This document shows positions 1-5,771 of a stretch of DNA of 7,074 bases, piece after piece. The position numbers and the translations under genes are program-made. Position 1 is the stretch's first letter, and each line of letters begins with the position of its first letter. The stretch comes from CAYFUT01 sp964346395 (GTDB lineage Bacteria; Bacillota; Halanaerobiia; Halobacteroidales; Halobacteroidaceae), in assembly GCA_964346395.1 (NCBI GenBank), contig CAYFUT010000099.1, positions 1 to 7,074 on the forward strand, given 5' to 3'. The notes below the pieces were generated by a model. The model worked only from the letters and a program-made list of their open reading frames with translations, was not told where the DNA came from and did no database searches.

Positions 1-25
1 ACTTTTCTCATAAGCAGCACTAACT

Positions 26-54
26 ATATTAACATCTGATCTTTCAATTGTCAA
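26..54 (-). promoter_or_regulatory. Strong sigma70/sigmaA-type promoter firing leftward out of the window
   Basis: On the minus strand, TTGACA (54-49) is followed after exactly 17 bases by TAATAT (31-26), so the -35 is consensus and the -10 is one base off. The expected start point is near 19. Nothing it drives is visible because only about 20 transcribed bases lie in the window. It lies beyond the ATPase terminator, so it belongs to the next leftward unit. Confidence 0.7.
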
Positions 55-69
55 GGATTAGTTTTTGCT

Positions 70-98
70 TTTGTAGGTGAAGGTTCACGCTTTGTCAA
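70..98 (-). promoter_or_regulatory. Possible second, upstream leftward promoter with a palindrome in its spacer
   Basis: A second minus-strand TTGACA (98-93) is followed after 17 bases by TACAAA (75-70), a weaker -10. The A/T-rich stretch just upstream (about 99-114) could act as an UP element. The spacer contains the palindrome GTGAAGGTTCAC (77-88, arms of five, two-base centre), a possible operator. It sits 44 bases upstream of the stronger promoter, giving a tandem arrangement. This is weaker than the downstream promoter and may be coincidental. Confidence 0.35.
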
Positions 99-110
99 AA
101 ATTAAAAGTC

Positions 111-142
111 AAAAGAGCCAGCCTTATCATCGGCTGGCTTTT
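111..142 (-). terminator. Rho-independent terminator of the calcium ATPase gene
   Basis: The arms AGCCAGCC (116-123) and GGCTGGCT (132-139) form a perfect 8-bp stem with an 8-base loop. Read on the minus strand the stem is followed by CTCTTTT and further T-rich sequence. It lies about 30 bases past the ATPase stop codon. Four T residues also follow it on the plus strand, so it could stop transcription both ways. Confidence 0.8.
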
Positions 143-174
143 ACTACTTACCTTGCAGTGAATTATTTTTTACA

Positions 175-2865
175 TTAATTCCGAGTGATCGAATTATAAA
201 TGAATTGAAGGACTTCTATCACTAAAGTAGAGCTAATCGAAACCACTAATATTACTCCCCATTGCTTACGGGCCAACTGCACCGTCTCAAATAAATTTTG
301 AAAAAACTCGTGATATAAAACTAATAAATGGAGCCCAAATGATAAAGTTACTGCTCCTATCAAGTATACATTACTCAGTAAATTCATCCGCAGTAAACTA
401 TAGTCCTCTGAACGACAGCTGAATACAAAAAATAACTGCACCATTACTAAATTTGTAAACGCCATTGTCCGAGCTTCTGCTAACGAACCTCCAATCCTTA
501 AACTTAACAGGAAAACAAATAAAGTACCTAAACCAATCAAAATGCCTTGCCCCATGATTTTCCACTTTAGTCCCCGCGAAAAAACACTTTCATCTGGTTC
601 CCGAGGAGCCCGATCCATAATATCATCATCCGCCGGATCTACTCCTAACGCCAAAGCAGGCAGCCCATCGGTTACTAAATTTACCCACAAAATCTGAATA
701 GGAATTAACGGCAGCGGCAAAGCAAGTAAGGAGGCTAAAAACATAGTTAGTATTTCTCCAATATTACAGGAGAGCAAATATCTAATAAATTTCCTGATAT
801 TATCATAAATCGCCCGTCCTTCTTCCACTGCTGCCACAATAGTAGCAAAATTGTCATCAGCTAAAATCAATGAAGAAGCTTCCTGGGTAACATCTGTTCC
901 CTGTTTGCCCATAGCAATCCCAATATCTGCTTCTTTAACCGCCGGCGCATCATTAATTCCATCTCCGGTCATACCTACTACTTGGTTCTGCTCTTGTAAC
1001 ACTTTAACTACCCGTAATTTATCCTGGGGAGAAACCCGAGCCAACACTGCTGTATCCTCAATATCCTGCTTTAACTCTCGATCACTCATCTGCTGTAAGT
1101 CTTGACCAGTCAACACTTGATCTTCCGGTTCTAATAAATTTAATTTTTTAGCTATTGCTACTGCTGTTTCTTTATGATCCCCCGTCACCATCTTGGGAGT
1201 AATTCCAGCCTGCTTACACTTTTTAATAGCTGTCTTCACTTCTGAGCGCGGCGGATCCATTAATCCGGCTAACCCTACAAACACAAGTTTCTCTTCGTAC
1301 TGCTCTAAATTATTACGGTCTAACTCTCCGCTTAATTCTCGATAGCCAAAAGCCAAAACCCGCAGCCCCTGACTAGCTAATTTCTGATTAATCTTTTTTA
1401 TCTCCCGGCGGCGAGAACTAGTTAATCGCTTGACCTGACCTTGCTCATAAAAATAATTGCAGCGTTCAAGTATTATTTCCGGTGCTCCCTTAGTGTATAA
1501 TTCATATTGACTGCCCTTTTTTCCCAGCTTAGACATTCGTTTGCGGGCTGAAGTAAAGGGGATTTCCAGTAATTCAGAAAATCCAGCCTCTAACCTATCT
1601 TTATTCAATCCTGCTTCATCAGCCGCTGCCAGCAACGCCCCTTCTGTAGGATCGCCAATAATTTCCCGCTTATTTCGTTGGTTAAACATTGACTCCTTTA
1701 CCTGTTTTACTTTACCTACCAGCGACTCCCGCTTCTTTAACCGCGCATTATTACAGATAGTCCCTATCTGCAGTAATTTTTTTAAATTCGGCTGATCAAA
1801 CCCCTCTGCTTGACAATAATAAAGTTCATCATTAGTATAAATCTGTTCTACTACCATATCATTTTTAGTTAACGTTCCAGTTTTATCAGAACAAACTACT
1901 GTCGCACAACCTAATGTCTCTACTGCCGGCAGTTTACGAATGATTGCATTCCGCTCAATCATTTTCTGAACTCCAATTGCTAAAGCTAACGTCACAATTG
2001 CCGGTAATCCTTCCGGAATAGCAGCTACTGCTAAACTAACCCCCGCCAATACCATTTGATAAACGGGTTCGCCCTTTAAAACTCCCAACACCGCAACTCC
2101 CAAACAAGCTAGCAAACAAAAAACTACCAGCCACTTTCCTAATTCTTTCAACCTCTTCTGCAAGGGAGTTATCTCCTCAGTAGTCTGCTGCAGCATATCT
2201 GCTATCTGCCCCATTTCTGTTGCCAACCCAGTTGCCGTAATAACTGCTTTTCCCTGCCCTTTAGTAACTGTAGTTCCCATATGTAATATATTTTCTCTAT
2301 CCCCAACTGGTACTTCCCCCGATAAAGTAGTAACTTTTTTTGCTACGGGCACCGATTCTCCCGTTAGAGAAGCTTCATTAACTTCTAAATTATCCCCTGC
2401 TAACAACCGGGCATCAGCTGGTATTTTATCTCCCCGTTCCACTAAGATCACATCTCCAGGCACTACTTCATTGGTAGCTACTTCTTTTATTTTTCCTGCT
2501 CGTAAAACCTGAGCTGTAGGTGACGAAAGACTCTTTAAAGCTTCCAGAGATTTTTCAGCTCTATATTCTTGAATAAACCCCATGCAGGAATTTAACACCA
2601 CAATTGCCAAAATAGTAACTGCATCTGCTACTTCCCCCAGAAAAAAAGAAACCACAGTAGCTATCAATAACACTAATACCATAAAATCCTGGAATTGTTC
2701 GACAAATAACTTTAAAATAGAAGCTCCGGTTTCTTCCGGTAATTGATTATAACCTACATCAGCTAATCTATTCTCCACTTGATACCGATTTAATCCTTGC
2801 TCTAGATTAGTATTTAATTTTTTCTTTAACTGCGTTACTGATAAATTATATAGTCTTTCTTTCAT
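175..2865 (-). CDS. Calcium-transporting P-type ATPase (P2A/SERCA-like)
   Basis: This 896-residue protein is a full-length P2-type ATPase that would use ATP to pump Ca2+ out of the cytoplasm across the inner membrane. Visible in order are an N-terminal cation-ATPase domain (about 5-70), TM1-TM2 (about 58-98), the actuator domain with TGES (168-171), TM3-TM4 with PEGL (284-287), the phosphorylation motif DKTGTLT (Asp327), the nucleotide-binding KGAPE (459-463), DPPR (537-540), TGD (561-563), the hinge TGDGINDAP (633-641), and TM5-TM10 (about 690-890). Aligned by eye with SERCA, the Ca ligands are present: Glu285 (E309), Asn701 and Glu704 (N768, E771), Asn729, Thr732 and Asp733 (N796, T799, D800). 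SERCA Glu908 appears replaced by Gln810. The ATG at 2865 has a run of seven G as its SD, five bases upstream. It ends in TAA before a terminator. The family is certain; Ca2+ specificity is likely but inferred from the ligands. Confidence 0.93.
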   Translation of the reverse strand: MKERLYNLSVTQLKKKLNTNLEQGLNRYQVENRLADVGYNQLPEETGASILKLFVEQFQDFMVLVLLIATVVSFFLGEVADAVTILAIVVLNSCMGFIQEYRAEKSLEALKSLSSPTAQVLRAGKIKEVATNEVVPGDVILVERGDKIPADARLLAGDNLEVNEASLTGESVPVAKKVTTLSGEVPVGDRENILHMGTTVTKGQGKAVITATGLATEMGQIADMLQQTTEEITPLQKRLKELGKWLVVFCLLACLGVAVLGVLKGEPVYQMVLAGVSLAVAAIPEGLPAIVTLALAIGVQKMIERNAIIRKLPAVETLGCATVVCSDKTGTLTKNDMVVEQIYTNDELYYCQAEGFDQPNLKKLLQIGTICNNARLKKRESLVGKVKQVKESMFNQRNKREIIGDPTEGALLAAADEAGLNKDRLEAGFSELLEIPFTSARKRMSKLGKKGSQYELYTKGAPEIILERCNYFYEQGQVKRLTSSRRREIKKINQKLASQGLRVLAFGYRELSGELDRNNLEQYEEKLVFVGLAGLMDPPRSEVKTAIKKCKQAGITPKMVTGDHKETAVAIAKKLNLLEPEDQVLTGQDLQQMSDRELKQDIEDTAVLARVSPQDKLRVVKVLQEQNQVVGMTGDGINDAPAVKEADIGIAMGKQGTDVTQEASSLILADDNFATIVAAVEEGRAIYDNIRKFIRYLLSCNIGEILTMFLASLLALPLPLIPIQILWVNLVTDGLPALALGVDPADDDIMDRAPREPDESVFSRGLKWKIMGQGILIGLGTLFVFLLSLRIGGSLAEARTMAFTNLVMVQLFFVFSCRSEDYSLLRMNLLSNVYLIGAVTLSFGLHLLVLYHEFFQNLFETVQLARKQWGVILVVSISSTLVIEVLQFIYNSITRN

Positions 2866-2955
2866 TTATTCCCCCCCTTTTTTTATTGTTAAACTAGTTC
2901 CTCTCTATAAAACACTGCTATATTATTAATTATTCACCAGAGGGGGAAAAAATAA
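2862..2955 (-). promoter_or_regulatory. Poly-G SD and an inverted repeat that could mask the ATPase start
   Basis: The ATPase SD is seven A then seven G (2884-2871), five bases before the ATG. In minus-strand RNA, 2955-2939 can pair with 2878-2862. Sixteen of 17 positions pair: two are G-U wobbles (2941/2876 and 2954/2863) and one is a U-U mismatch (2949/2868). The helix covers most of the G run and the AUG, with a 60-base loop. The structure can form only in transcripts starting upstream of about 2955, such as read-through from the neighbouring gene. No convincing promoter was found in the loop, though TATAGA (2909-2904) is a weak -10 candidate. The arms are low-complexity, so chance pairing is possible. 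Confidence 0.4.
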
Positions 2956-2957
2956 CC

Positions 2958-2982
2958 TAAAAAAGGCTCGCCTAAGCGGGCC
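2958..2982 (-). terminator. Terminator of the outer-membrane protein gene
   Basis: Nine bases past the TAA stop, the minus strand reads GGCCCGC (2982-2976), loop TTAG, GCGAGCC (2971-2965), then TTTTTT. The stem has one C-A mismatch on the minus strand, which becomes a G-U wobble if read from the plus strand. It may therefore be leaky, letting some transcription enter the ATPase leader. Confidence 0.7.
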
Positions 2983-2990
2983 AACTTCCT

Positions 2991-3932
2991 TTAAAATTGC
3001 TGCTGCAAAGTAAAACTTAATATTAATTTAGCATTTTCTCCAAACTGTAAAACAGGAGTAGAAGCCAAATCAATAGTGGTTGATTCATCTATCTTATAAC
3101 TGACTCCTACATTAATGAAATTCAAATGAGGAATTTTAACTTCTGTAGCCTCCTCTGACTTATAAAACAGATTATGCTGGCCTCCCGCTCGACCAGTTAA
3201 CTTCCGATTAAATTTAAGTTCGGCGCCCCATATTAAATTAACAGCAGTTGCTGCTTGTCTATCTACTACTTCTCCACCGTAAACCCACAAGGAATCTTTC
3301 CTTTGCTCATTTTTAGCTACGGCTAACCGTTTATAAGCAAATCCTTGAGCAAGATCAACTGCTCCTACCACACTTCCTGTAGACTGTAATTGTTTTTTGC
3401 CCCGCATGAATAGTTCCATCTCTTCATCTTTGACCCCGATTGTTCCATCAAAAGCAAGATTATCAGTTATCTGATAATTAGCACCTGCAGCCAAAGTAAC
3501 CTGTAGTTTTTCTGCAATATTCTCCACTCCGGTCCGCCCACCCAGGGATAAATTTTCATTTATCTGCAGGGCATCACCTAGTTTAAAGATATAATCTCCA
3601 CTATCAGAATCAACAGCAAATTTCCCACCCAAAACATTGCTCTTACTCAATCGATAACCCAACTGAGAAGCAAAATCCAATTTACTACTTCCCTCCGGAA
3701 TAGACTGCAGATAAAAATCAGTAAACAGTTCTCGGTCTTCAATCTGCGCCCAAAAAGCTGGATTTAACTGAATATCAGTTGGTTTATCAGCTACTAACCC
3801 CCTCAGTTTAGGAAACACTCTCATCCGATTCCCAAAACTAGCTTCCGTCCCTAAATCACTTGCCATTATAGGTTGACTAATCAACATAAATACTATTAAT
3901 AATAAACCAATCCTGACTACCAATTTCCGCAT
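2991..3932 (-). CDS. Predicted outer-membrane beta-barrel protein, function unknown
   Basis: This is a 313-residue exported protein. A signal peptide is clear: basic start MRKLVVR, hydrophobic core IGLLLIVFMLI, and a probable cut after Ala24 (PIMA/SD). The mature part has no membrane helix; it is a series of alternating polar/hydrophobic stretches ending in short turns, as in amphipathic beta strands. An early LNPAFWA (56-62) recalls the NPA motif near the start of FadL-like barrels. The last strand has hydrophobic residues at alternate positions (L303, L305, F307, L309) and a terminal Phe313, the usual outer-membrane assembly signal. I therefore infer a barrel in the outer membrane of a diderm Firmicute. 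The family is not recognised and a substrate cannot be named. The ATG has an excellent SD (AAGGAGG at 3946-3940, seven-base spacing). It lies between two terminators, so it is a single-gene unit; I could not identify its promoter in 3933-4017 with confidence. Confidence 0.75.
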   Translation of the reverse strand: MRKLVVRIGLLLIVFMLISQPIMASDLGTEASFGNRMRVFPKLRGLVADKPTDIQLNPAFWAQIEDRELFTDFYLQSIPEGSSKLDFASQLGYRLSKSNVLGGKFAVDSDSGDYIFKLGDALQINENLSLGGRTGVENIAEKLQVTLAAGANYQITDNLAFDGTIGVKDEEMELFMRGKKQLQSTGSVVGAVDLAQGFAYKRLAVAKNEQRKDSLWVYGGEVVDRQAATAVNLIWGAELKFNRKLTGRAGGQHNLFYKSEEATEVKIPHLNFINVGVSYKIDESTTIDLASTPVLQFGENAKLILSFTLQQQF

Positions 3933-4017
3933 GACAACTCCTCCTTCTTCTCTTATAAATTCTTAGCTTTTCTGTTTTGATTAATTTACTGCTGTTTATA
4001 ATTTGCTAAACAACAAG

Positions 4018-4045
4018 AAAAAAGCCAGCCTGCCACAAGGCTGAC
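4018..4045 (-). terminator. Terminator of the HD-GYP/acylphosphatase transcript
   Basis: Directly after the acylphosphatase TGA, the minus strand has GTCAGCCT (4045-4038), a six-base loop and AGGCTGGC (4031-4024), an 8-bp stem with one G-U pair, followed by TTTTTT. The stem resembles the one at 116-139. Confidence 0.85.
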
Positions 4046-4047
4046 TC

Positions 4048-4329
4048 TCAATACCTAACCTCAAATCTATCAAATTCGCCGCGGTAATTTTCCTCTTCAA
4101 CTTCCATATCATTCACTTCAGCAAATCTAGGACCGGTTTCCACCTTATTAAGTATTGCTTCTACCTTTTCTTCGGAACCAGTAAATACTGCTTCTACTCG
4201 CCCATCAGCAAGATTTTTCACCCAACCTGTAATTCCTAACTGCTGTGCAGTGCGCTTTGTAAAGGCTCTAAACCCTACTCCCTGCACTCTTCCAGACAGA
4301 TAAACATGCACTCGACAATTAGTTTCCAT
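4048..4329 (-). CDS. acyP: Acylphosphatase
   Basis: This small cytoplasmic enzyme (93 residues, normal for the family) hydrolyses the carboxyl-phosphate bond of acyl phosphates such as acetyl phosphate, carbamoyl phosphate and 1,3-bisphosphoglycerate. The signature is complete: GRVQGVGFRAF (13-23) carries the phosphate-binding loop and catalytic Arg21, and GWVKNLADGRVE (35-46) carries catalytic Asn39. The C-terminal half keeps the family pattern, with GPRFAEV in place of the usual GPxxAxV and an ending FEVRY. The ATG has a good SD (AGGAGGG, 4341-4335) five bases upstream. The upstream HD-GYP frame stops only 19 bases before it, so the two are probably cotranscribed. The SD lies just past that stop codon, so translation could be coupled. 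No role linking it to cyclic-di-GMP turnover is known to me. Its physiological substrate here is unknown. Confidence 0.95.
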   Translation of the reverse strand: METNCRVHVYLSGRVQGVGFRAFTKRTAQQLGITGWVKNLADGRVEAVFTGSEEKVEAILNKVETGPRFAEVNDMEVEEENYRGEFDRFEVRY

Positions 4330-4348
4330 TGTATCCCTCCTGGCTAAA

Positions 4349-4939
4349 TTAGATTTCTTCTTGGTTAATTAGTTTAAGCATTATATCCACTATTTCTGGG
4401 GCAAATTGAACTCCTCTCCCCTCTTTTAACTCTTGAATAGCAGTCTGTTTACTCAATTTATTTCTATAAACCCTATTACTTCTCATTGTATCCCAAGCAT
4501 CTGCTACTCCAATTATCCGGAAAACCTGAGGAATTTCTTGTCCGGCTAAACCATCCGAGTAACCGCTGCCGTCCCACCATTCGTGGTGGTGACGGATAAA
4601 GTTAGCTATCTCCTCTAATTCCTCGGAATTATTTAGTACTTTATAGCCCCAAACGCTGTGCTGTTTAATTTGACTGTACTCCTCTCTGGTTAATTTATCC
4701 GGTTTATTTAAAATACTGCAGTCTACTAATATCTTACCTATATCATGAACCAAACCCGCCCAATAAACTTGGGTTATCTGCTCTTGACTAAATCCTAATT
4801 CACGAGCAATAGTAGCTGAAATCTCAACTACATTTTCAGAATGACCCTTGGTATACTTATCATGTAGCTCTAAAATATTAATTATAGATAAAATTATCTC
4901 TTTCTGAAATTTCTTCTGCATTTGATTATAGCGCTGCAT
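4349..4939 (-). CDS. HD-GYP domain phosphohydrolase, probably the surviving 3' part of a longer gene
   Basis: This 196-residue frame is an almost complete HD-GYP domain, the family that degrades cyclic di-GMP (to pGpG or GMP). Visible motifs are DKYTKGHS (27-34), HDIGK (65-69), LNKPDKLTREEY (77-88), His94, HHHE (117-120), DGSGYS (123-128) and RIIGVADAWDTM (141-152). These supply the expected metal ligands His33, His65/Asp66, His94, two of His117-119 and Asp147. Two variations stand out: the GYP triplet is GYS (Ser128), and the position four before His33 is Tyr29 rather than the Glu linked to trinuclear sites, which suggests a two-metal centre. The ATG at 4939 has no SD. The frame stays open upstream to a TAG at 5006-5008, encoding residues that look like the end of a GAF domain. 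I therefore doubt that 4939 is a genuine start; the protein may not be made, or may be made weakly. The domain itself shows no damage. Confidence 0.8.
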   Translation of the reverse strand: MQRYNQMQKKFQKEIILSIINILELHDKYTKGHSENVVEISATIARELGFSQEQITQVYWAGLVHDIGKILVDCSILNKPDKLTREEYSQIKQHSVWGYKVLNNSEELEEIANFIRHHHEWWDGSGYSDGLAGQEIPQVFRIIGVADAWDTMRSNRVYRNKLSKQTAIQELKEGRGVQFAPEIVDIMLKLINQEEI

Positions 4940-5293
4940 GGTAGCAAAGGCAGAAGCTACATTACTAAAATAATCAATTATGTTTAAAGTTTCTCGACTG
5001 AACTCCTACTCACTATCCACTGCTACATCAAGATTAAGCGCTCCTATCTCTTCACCACCTACTTCTAATTTAGCCAAAATAGTAGATTTGATTGGTCGGC
5101 TAGTCATTGTATATCTCTAAATTCTCGACAAACCGCAGTTCCTCCTGTAAATTTTTTAAATCCAGACTTAATTCTTGCATGGGGTTAGTCTCAAAATTAA
5201 TTCCCAGTTCTAATAAATAATTAATACAACAGTTATTACTAAAATAGCTAATGATCTAAGGGCAATTAATCGTTTTATTGAGTATTCTTTCAT
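4940..5293 (-). pseudogene. Broken N-terminal part of a membrane-anchored GAF-HD-GYP protein
   Basis: Reading the minus strand by hand shows three pieces that fit one decayed gene ending at 4349. Piece 1 starts at an ATG (5293-5291) with SD GGGAGTGG (5306-5299). It encodes 27 residues, MKEYSIKRLIALRSLAI then LVITVVLIIY, a single membrane helix, and ends in TAG (5212-5210). Piece 2, in another frame (5255-5103), continues with a helical, charged linker (for example LKNLQEELRFVENLEIYND) and ends in TAG (5102-5100). Piece 3 (5116-5009, back in the frame of the HD-GYP) includes RPIKSTILAKLEVGGEEIGA and LNLDVAVDSE, the typical end of a GAF domain. It meets TAG (5008-5006) and then resumes with EFSRETLNIIDYFSNVASAF directly into the HD-GYP. 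Roughly the first two thirds of the GAF domain are missing, so a deletion as well as frameshifts is likely. The joining is inferred from domain logic, without a homologue alignment. Confidence 0.7.
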
Positions 5294-5420
5294 AGTTTCC
5301 ACTCCCATTTTTTCTATATAATTACACTCATATTCTAAAAATTCACTATAAAATTAAAATTTCCTGCAAAAAAATCTATAGTCACTCAGTTTCTAATAAG
5401 TATTTTTTCGTTAAAAATAA

Positions 5421-5449
5421 TTGATTTTTTTCTAGTTCTTTAATAGAAT
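5421..5449 (+). promoter_or_regulatory. Sigma70/sigmaA-type promoter of the leucine-zipper gene
   Basis: TTGATT (5421-5426) and TAGAAT (5444-5449) are separated by the optimal 17 bases. The predicted start is near 5456, leaving about 20 bases of leader that include the SD AAGGAGG (5464-5470), six bases before the ATG. The rest of 5294-5420 is A/T-rich; it must contain the promoter of the leftward remnant gene, but I could not identify it. Confidence 0.7.
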
Positions 5450-5476
5450 TGTAATAGGCAGATAAGGAGGGGAAAA

Positions 5477-5713
5477 ATGACTAGTGAATTAGAAGAATAT
5501 GCTAAAAAATTAGACGAAGAAATCATAGAACTCAAAGATAAACACCAAAATTTAAAATCACGTCTCCACCTTTTATTAAAGTCTTGTGACAAACTGCTGT
5601 CAGAAGGAAAACGAAAAGACAACGCAGTTATGGTCAGCGAAAGCACTTTTTCAGAACTGCGGCAGAATGTAAAAGCAGTTCAGGATAGTTTAGCGGAAAA
5701 AGATAAGGAGTAA
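5477..5713 (+). CDS. Small leucine-zipper (coiled-coil) protein, function unknown
   Basis: I do not recognise this 78-residue protein. It has no signal peptide or membrane segment and is rich in Glu, Lys and Asp. Leu recurs at every seventh residue six times in a row (5, 12, 19, 26, 33, 40), with mixed residues at the partner positions (A9, I16, H23, L30, C37). This is a continuous parallel-type leucine zipper of about 36 residues. A basic, polar break (SEGKRKDN, 42-49) follows, then a second short helical stretch (55-76). A dimer or a partner-binding adaptor is likely. It has no basic region before the zipper, so DNA binding of bZIP type is not indicated. Promoter, SD and start are all strong, so it is probably a real gene. 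It ends in TAA just before a GC-rich hairpin, and the KTSC-like gene follows 58 bases later. Confidence 0.75.
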   Translation: MTSELEEYAKKLDEEIIELKDKHQNLKSRLHLLLKSCDKLLSEGKRKDNAVMVSESTFSELRQNVKAVQDSLAEKDKE

Positions 5714-5724
5714 TCAATAAAGTC

Positions 5725-5743
5725 CCCGGGCCAACTGCCCGGG
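5725..5743 (+). terminator. GC-rich hairpin between two small genes, possible weak terminator
   Basis: CCCGGGC (5725-5731), loop CAACT, GCCCGGG (5737-5743) makes a perfect 7-bp all-GC stem, 11 bases past the stop of the leucine-zipper gene. The following sequence, TTAACTTAATT, is only moderately T-rich, so it may be a leaky terminator or an mRNA-stabilising hairpin, letting some transcription reach the next gene. Confidence 0.5.
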
Positions 5744-5771
5744 TTAACTTAATTAAAGGAATGATTAGCTA

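Noticed and set aside
851..1105. Plus-strand open frame of 84 codons inside the ATPase gene
   Set aside because: It lies antisense within a strongly conserved coding region covering the hinge motif, and has no recognisable domain.
1541..1795. Plus-strand open frame of 84 codons inside the ATPase gene
   Set aside because: Antisense shadow of the nucleotide-binding domain; Ser/Asn-rich composition typical of reverse-frame reading.
3933..4017. Promoter for the outer-membrane protein gene (TATAAG and TATAAA -10 candidates)
   Set aside because: No acceptable -35 lies at 16-18 bases from any candidate -10, so no specific site is called.
5009..5107. ATG at 5107 as the true start of a GAF-HD-GYP protein read through the TAG
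   Set aside because: There is no good SD before it, and it would begin in the middle of a GAF domain; kept only as a possibility under the recoding finding.
5100..5212. TAG codons at 5210-5212 and 5100-5102 as further recoded amber sites
   Set aside because: Reading on in the same frame soon meets TAA in both cases and does not continue the domain, so frame changes explain these breaks better.
5440..5646. Minus-strand open frame of 68 codons
   Set aside because: It overlaps the well-supported leucine-zipper gene on the other strand, with no SD and a low-complexity product.
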